DNA from: Nitrospinota bacterium
Lineage (GTDB): Bacteria; UBA8248; JACPRG01
Direction of reading: 5' to 3'
Assembly: GCA_030740135.1 (NCBI GenBank)
Contig: JASLXW010000097.1
Location: 1-10,761 of the forward strand
Length of the DNA: 10,761 nt
The notes beneath the pieces were generated by a model that worked only from the letters and a program-made list of their open reading frames with translations, did not search any database and was not told the DNA's origin. The translations under genes were made by a program, and so were the position numbers. This document shows positions 7,471 through 10,761 of this stretch, one piece after another; position 1 is the stretch's first letter; every line of letters starts with the position of its first letter.

Positions 7471-7498
7471 CCAGATTTCTTTTCTGGCTTCTTTCTCC
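7471..7498 (+). terminator. Weak terminator-like hairpin in the convergent intergenic region
   Basis: CCAGA (7471-7475) and TCTGG (7483-7487) form a 5-bp stem around a TTTCTTT loop, followed by pyrimidine-rich CTTCTTTCTCC. It sits after the plus-strand cytochrome gene and before the end of the convergent minus-strand diheme gene, where a terminator is expected. The stem is short and the U-tract interrupted, so this is tentative. The remainder of 7345-7526 shows nothing else. Confidence 0.22.
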
Positions 7499-7526
7499 GC
7501 GCAAACCCACACACTTCATCAACCCT

Positions 7527-8165
7527 TCATTCAGGTTTCCCAGGCCCGGCGTCCGGGCCCTTCCGGAGAAAGGCAATCAGGTCGGCCAGGTCGTTGCCGC
7601 GGAAGCGCGGCCAGGGGAAGCCCTTCTCCGAGACCTTGCGGATCATGAAATCCACGTGGTTCCACATCCGCTGCGCCCAGTAGGCCGGCTGGGGAATCCC
7701 GCGGGCAATCGGGGCCAGGTCGGGTCCCACGCGGCCTCCTTTCCCATTGTGAGCATGACACATCACGCAACGGCGCTGTTGAAACAGCCGTTCCCCTCGA
7801 ACCGGATCCCCCGGCGGGTCGAAAACCCCCGGCGAGGCCAGGAAGGCCAGGAGATGAAGCATCTCGTCACGATGAAACTCGGGCCGGCGGATGCCCTTCC
7901 TCTTCTGGAGCGGACGCATGATCGGCGCATGATTCCAAAAGGTCTGGGCCACCTGAAGGGGGGAGAATCCGCGGGCGCGCAGCGTGCTCAGGTCCGGCTC
8001 CACCGGACCTCTCTTCCCCTCCAGCCCGTGGCAGACGGAACACCCCTTGCTGTAGAACTGGATCCGTCCCTTGTCCGCCGAACCCCGCTGGGCAAGCGCA
8101 TCCCCGGCCCCCGCGAAGACCGTTCCCGCAACGAGGAGAAGAACCCACGCGCTCGCCCTTCGCAA
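7527..8165 (-). CDS. Exported diheme cytochrome c
   Basis: This periplasmic electron carrier of about 212 aa has two class-I-like cytochrome c domains. The chosen start is the TTG at 8163-8165: GGGAGGG lies 7 bases before it, and translation gives a clean signal peptide (M)RRASAWVLLLVAGTVFAGAG then DALA, with cleavage likely before Q. An ATG at 8213 in the same frame adds 16 residues and would overlap the upstream gene by 19 bp, but it lacks a comparable site and puts the signal sequence inside. Heme sites are CSVCH (about 42-46) and CVMCH (about 133-137). Each is followed by a similar helix, FWNHAPIM and MWNHVDFM, whose Met (about 83 and 174) is the likely sixth ligand, so the protein looks like an internal duplication. 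It is the second gene after the SUMF1-like gene (29-bp gap) and probably shares its FNR-type promoter. Its electron partner is not shown in the window. Confidence 0.85.
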   Translation of the reverse strand: MRRASAWVLLLVAGTVFAGAGDALAQRGSADKGRIQFYSKGCSVCHGLEGKRGPVEPDLSTLRARGFSPLQVAQTFWNHAPIMRPLQKRKGIRRPEFHRDEMLHLLAFLASPGVFDPPGDPVRGERLFQQRRCVMCHAHNGKGGRVGPDLAPIARGIPQPAYWAQRMWNHVDFMIRKVSEKGFPWPRFRGNDLADLIAFLRKGPDAGPGKPE

Positions 8166-8194
8166 CGTTGTCCCTCCCGCGACGTCGAGTGCGA

Positions 8195-9088
8195 TCAGGG
8201 TGAACGGGCGCATCGGAACCCCATAGTGGGCAGCCGCCGTTGCGGCTCGGCCTTGTCCCGGAAGGTTGTCGTCACCCGCCAGCGCGAGTCAGCGTACCCT
8301 CCGCCCCGGACGACCTTCTCCTTGCCGGAGGCCGGTCCCGGCGGGTTTTCCGAAGGGCCCGACAGAGGATAGTTCTCGTCGAACCAGTCGGCCACCCACT
8401 CGGCTGCGTTGCCCGCCATGTCGGGGACGCCGTAGGGGCTGGCCCCGTTGCCGAAGCTCCCCACGGGCTTCGTCTGGACGACCCGACCCTCCCATCTTTT
8501 CTTGTAGACCCACCAGTAGAACCGGTCGTAGTCTTTCGGGCTCAGGATGGCACGCCCCGCCCAGAGCTCGGCGCCGTTGAGCCGGGCGGCCTCCCACCGG
8601 CGCCCCCACGGGTAGGTCCGGCCGGCGGCGCTCCGGGCGGCCTTCTCCCATTCAGGCTCTGTGGGAAGACGCTTGACCGCCCATCGGCAATAGCGGCGGG
8701 CCTCCTCCCACGTCACGCCCACAACCGGATGGTCCCCAAGCCCCTTTGGATAGCGGCGGGCGCTCCATCGATAGGGCTTGGCCCGAAGACTTTCGTCCCC
8801 GGGCGGCCGCCCTCCCCGGTCCAGGACGAATACCCGGAACTGGGCCTGGGTAATCTCCCGCTCGTCAATATAAAAGGTGTCGAGATGGATCTTCCGTCCC
8901 GGAAGAGGACCCATGAGGAAGACCCCGGCCGAAACCAGGACCATCCGCGAGCCGTCACGGGCGATATGTACGGGGGGGAGGGAGACCGACAAGGTCGGCC
9001 AGAGGAGGACCAGCCCCATCGAGACGCCCGCGTTTGCAAGGATCCGCGCGCACCCCCTGAAGCCGCTGAAAGCCCTCGAGAGATCCAT
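8195..9088 (-). CDS. Exported SUMF1/formylglycine-generating-enzyme-fold protein without the FGE active-site cysteines
   Basis: This 297-aa protein has an N-terminal hydrophobic signal or anchor (about residues 14-36) and one FGE-sulfatase (SUMF1, C-type-lectin-like) domain from about residue 45 to the end. Seen family signatures: HPVVGVTWEEARRYCRW (120-136), RLPTEPEWEKAAR (140-152), YPWG (159-162), YGVPDMAGNAAEWVADW (219-235), VVRGGGY (259-265) and the terminal GFRCARSP. In true FGE the GGS-Y motif is followed by C-x-x-x-x-C, which oxidises the sulfatase cysteine; here that stretch reads GGGYADSRWRVTTTFRDK with no cysteine, so sulfatase activation is unlikely. Cofactor-free members such as NirV and PvdO act in maturation or binding. 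Start: the ATG at 9086-9088 has GGAG 8 bases before it; the longer GTG at 9131-9133 has none. Its partner gene is the diheme cytochrome downstream, which suggests a role in a respiratory complex (inference). Confidence 0.82.
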   Translation of the reverse strand: MDLSRAFSGFRGCARILANAGVSMGLVLLWPTLSVSLPPVHIARDGSRMVLVSAGVFLMGPLPGRKIHLDTFYIDEREITQAQFRVFVLDRGGRPPGDESLRAKPYRWSARRYPKGLGDHPVVGVTWEEARRYCRWAVKRLPTEPEWEKAARSAAGRTYPWGRRWEAARLNGAELWAGRAILSPKDYDRFYWWVYKKRWEGRVVQTKPVGSFGNGASPYGVPDMAGNAAEWVADWFDENYPLSGPSENPPGPASGKEKVVRGGGYADSRWRVTTTFRDKAEPQRRLPTMGFRCARSP

Positions 9089-9167
9089 CGCCGCCTCTCC
9101 GGGAAGGACGACAACCCGCTTGCATCCTGTCACTTAAGAAGCTGCCCCGAGGAGTGGGTGACGCGTA

Positions 9168-9181
9168 ATGATCTGGATCAA
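9168..9181 (-). promoter_or_regulatory. FNR/DNR-type operator upstream of the SUMF1-like/cytochrome unit
   Basis: On the minus strand the site reads TTGAT-CCAG-ATCAT, matching nine of ten specified positions of the TTGAT-N4-ATCAA box bound by FNR, DNR, NnrR and related Crp-family regulators. It is centred near 9174.5, about 86 bp upstream of the ATG at 9088. If it sits at -41.5, transcription would begin near 9133, with a TTCTTAAG stretch (9133-9140) close to where the -10 element would lie. Position, orientation and the respiratory genes behind it make an oxygen- or nitrogen-oxide-responsive promoter plausible. Which regulator acts cannot be told from the box alone. Confidence 0.55.
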
Positions 9182-9299
9182 TAAAAGTCATTCGGATGAG
9201 TTTGCGTTTCAGACGGGCGGTTGGATTTTCCGGTGAGTGATGAACCGGGGTGGGCAGGTTGCTTGGGATCTCCGGTGTGTAGCGCGGAGGCGCCGGGAT

Positions 9300-10139
9300 T
9301 CAGTCCAGCTCCAGGTTATCGATCAACCGGGCCTTCCCGCACCAAACCGCGCCCAAGACCACGGCCGGACCCGTGATCTCGTCCAAACTCACAAGCGTTT
9401 CAGGATGGACGATGACCAGGTAATCCCTGCGGAGGCCGTGCGCTTCCAGGACCTTCGAAGCGATCCCGATTAAGGCGGGCGGATCCTTGCGCCCTTCCCG
9501 AAAATCCTCCGAGACGGCCTGCAGGGCGCGCCGCAGGCCGATCGCCCGCGCGCGATCGTCGTCATCGAGATAGAAATTTCGGGATGAATGGGCGAGACCG
9601 TTTCTCTCCCGCACGGTTGGACAACCGACGACCTCGACATCCATCCGCAAGTCGGAAACCATCCGCCGGATGATGACCCACTGCTGAAAGTCTTTCTTCC
9701 CGAAATACGCCCGGTGGGGAAGACAGACGGCGAAGAGCTTGGCCACAACCGTCGTCACGCCCCGAAAGTGTCCGGGCCGCCTCTCTCCGCAGAGAACGTC
9801 CGAGAGCCCCTCGACCTCGATGAAAGTCCGGTCGCCCGGGGGATAAATTTCCTCGACGCCCGGCATGAACACCAAGTCCACCCCCTCCTCCTCCGCCTTC
9901 CGGAGATCCGCCTCCTGATCCCTGGGATAGGATTCGAAATCTTCCCCGGGACCGAATTGCGCCGGGTTTACAAAGAGGGAGACCGTGAGGACATCGTTCT
10001 CTTTCCGCGCGCGCCGCATGAGACTCAGGTGCCCCTCGTGAAACATCCCCATCGTGGGGACAAGCCCGAGGCGCTTCCTCTCCGCGCGCAAGCCGCGCGC
10101 TTTCTCATTCATGGCGCCCGCCGAGGTCAGGACCTGCAT
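9300..10139 (-). CDS. panC: Pantoate--beta-alanine ligase (pantothenate synthetase)
   Basis: PanC joins D-pantoate and beta-alanine with ATP through a pantoyl-adenylate, giving pantothenate, the precursor of coenzyme A, in the cytoplasm. Seen over 279 aa: the nucleotide-binding VPTMGMFHEGHLSLM (27-41, with the HIGH-like H-x-G-H), FVNPAQFGPGEDFESYPRD (56-74, pantoate/beta-alanine pocket), PGHFRGVTTVVAKLF (122-136), FGKKDFQQ (146-153) and the KMSKS-like SSRN (185-188), ending with the usual RLIDN segment. Length is normal. The ATG at 10137-10139 was chosen because GGGAG lies 5 bases before it and the family starts here (MQVL); the frame is open for 25 more codons rich in Gly/Arg that have no family counterpart. 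It follows the deoxynucleoside kinase gene by 86 bp, probably in one operon. panB is not between them. Confidence 0.95.
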   Translation of the reverse strand: MQVLTSAGAMNEKARGLRAERKRLGLVPTMGMFHEGHLSLMRRARKENDVLTVSLFVNPAQFGPGEDFESYPRDQEADLRKAEEEGVDLVFMPGVEEIYPPGDRTFIEVEGLSDVLCGERRPGHFRGVTTVVAKLFAVCLPHRAYFGKKDFQQWVIIRRMVSDLRMDVEVVGCPTVRERNGLAHSSRNFYLDDDDRARAIGLRRALQAVSEDFREGRKDPPALIGIASKVLEAHGLRRDYLVIVHPETLVSLDEITGPAVVLGAVWCGKARLIDNLELD

Positions 10140-10225
10140 TTCAACTCCCGAGGCTCCGCGCGGCCTGGCCCTTGCGGACAAGCCCCCGCGGCCCATCGCC
10201 CAGCGCCCGCCCACATCCGGGCTCC

Positions 10226-10761
10226 CTAACGGGGGACGTAAATGTGGGTTCCCTGCTTCAGGGTAACGATTTCTCGAACCAGGTGGTCGAAATCCTCTTC
10301 CCGGTGAACGAAATCCATGGAATCGGTGTTCACGATCAGGAGAGGGGTTTCGGAATAGCGGAAGAAGTAGCGGTTATAAGCCTCGTTGATGCGCTCCAGG
10401 TATTCGGGCGTGATGGACCGCTCGAAATCGCGCCGCCGGTTTCGGATGCGATCGATGAGGACGTCCGTGCCGGCCTGAAGGAAAACCACGAGATCCGGCG
10501 AAGGGATCCGGGTCCGCAACAGGGAGTATATCTCCTCATAGAGAACGATTTCGTCCGCGTCCAGGTTCGCGTAGGCGAAGATTCGGTCTTTCGCGAAGAT
10601 GTAATCGCTCACGATGCCGCCGTGAAACAGGTCCAACTGGATCAGATCAAGCTGCTGCCGGTACCGGCTGAGGAGGAAAAAGAGCTGCGTCTGAAAGGCG
10701 TACCGGTCGGAGTCAGCGTAGAAGTTCGCCAGAAAGGGGTTCTCTTCGGTGACTTCGCGGA
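10226..10761 (-). CDS. Deoxynucleoside kinase family protein, 5' end cut by window edge
   Basis: These are the C-terminal 177 residues of a deoxynucleoside kinase, which phosphorylates deoxynucleosides with ATP for salvage. Seen in order: EENPFLANFY, then AFQTQLFFLLSRYRQ, the substrate-binding start typical of the Dck/Dgk/dNK family; DLFHGGIVSDYIFAKDRIFA with the conserved FA-x-x-NL; PDLVVFLQAG; the Arg-rich lid RIRNRRRDFERS; and the helix YLERINEAYNRYFFRY followed by PLLIVNTDSMDF. The P-loop and first strand lie right of 10761. Reading is continuous from codon 10757-10759 to the TAG at 10226-10228. Substrate preference (dA, dG, dC, T) cannot be read from this part. A kinase of this family next to pan genes occurs in other Gram-negative genomes (general knowledge), usually with panB nearby. 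Confidence 0.9.
   Translation of the reverse strand, partial: REVTEENPFLANFYADSDRYAFQTQLFFLLSRYRQQLDLIQLDLFHGGIVSDYIFAKDRIFAYANLDADEIVLYEEIYSLLRTRIPSPDLVVFLQAGTDVLIDRIRNRRRDFERSITPEYLERINEAYNRYFFRYSETPLLIVNTDSMDFVHREEDFDHLVREIVTLKQGTHIYVPR

Noticed and set aside
7543..7559. Perfect 7-bp GC hairpin (GGCCCGG/CCGGGCC) as a terminator
   Set aside because: It lies inside the last codons of the diheme cytochrome gene and has no U-tract on either strand.
7397..7648. Plus-strand frame following the short cytochrome as its missing C-terminal part
   Set aside because: It contains no CXXCH motif and no NapC-like residues, so it does not restore the family by a simple frameshift.
9230..9248. CCGGT/ACCGG hairpin after panC as a terminator
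   Set aside because: Only 5 bp with a 9-base loop and no following U run on the minus strand.
1..10761. CRISPR arrays, tRNA or rRNA genes, insertion sequences and phage genes
   Set aside because: None seen: no regularly spaced repeats, no tRNA-like arms with T-loop sequence, no transposase or integrase motifs in any frame read.

Overview
The window looks like a chromosomal segment of a GC-rich, Gram-negative, respiring bacterium. The evidence is an ExbB/ExbD inner-membrane motor, Sec-exported TPR proteins, periplasmic c-type cytochromes and an FNR-type operator. The gene mix (deoxynucleoside kinase next to panC, a formylglycine-generating-enzyme-like protein next to a diheme cytochrome, a NapC/NrfH-like protein) would suit Nitrospirota, Methylomirabilota or Desulfobacterota-like lineages. 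This is inference; no marker gene in the window fixes the taxon.

Region A (1-6467, minus strand, read right to left) is a tight four-gene operon: an exported TPR protein of about 834 aa, a second exported TPR protein of 1042 aa, ExbB/TolQ, and ExbD/TolR cut by the left edge. The TPR genes overlap by 13 bp, the second TPR gene overlaps exbB by 4 bp (ATGA), and exbB and exbD are 28 bp apart, so one transcript and translational coupling are likely. The layout suggests a proton-motive-force-driven envelope machine whose periplasmic partners are two very large TPR proteins. The second carries a TonB-box-like segment shortly after its signal peptide.

Region B (6468-7134) is a divergent, gene-free spacer of about 670 bp. 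It holds a good sigma70-like promoter candidate for the TPR operon (perfect TTGACA), an inverted repeat and direct repeats in an AT-rich patch. On the opposite strand it has a possible structured RNA with a short sequence resembling the core of GEMM-I (cyclic-dinucleotide) riboswitches, upstream of a cytochrome gene. Region C (7135-7344, plus strand) encodes that cytochrome: a 69-aa membrane-anchored protein with two CXXCH sites that looks like only the N-terminal part of a NapC/NirT/NrfH protein.

Region D (7527-9088, minus strand) is a two-gene unit: an exported SUMF1/FGE-fold protein that lacks the FGE active-site cysteines, then an exported diheme cytochrome c. A near-perfect FNR/DNR-type box (TTGAT-N4-ATCAT) lies about 80 bp upstream of the first gene and suggests control by oxygen or nitrogen oxides. 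Region E (9300-10761, minus strand) is housekeeping: a deoxynucleoside kinase (5' end outside the window) followed by panC for pantothenate synthesis.

Several starts were moved inward from the longest open frame because the internal start has a better ribosome binding site, a better signal peptide or a better family length. These are the SUMF1-like gene, the diheme cytochrome, panC and the first TPR gene.
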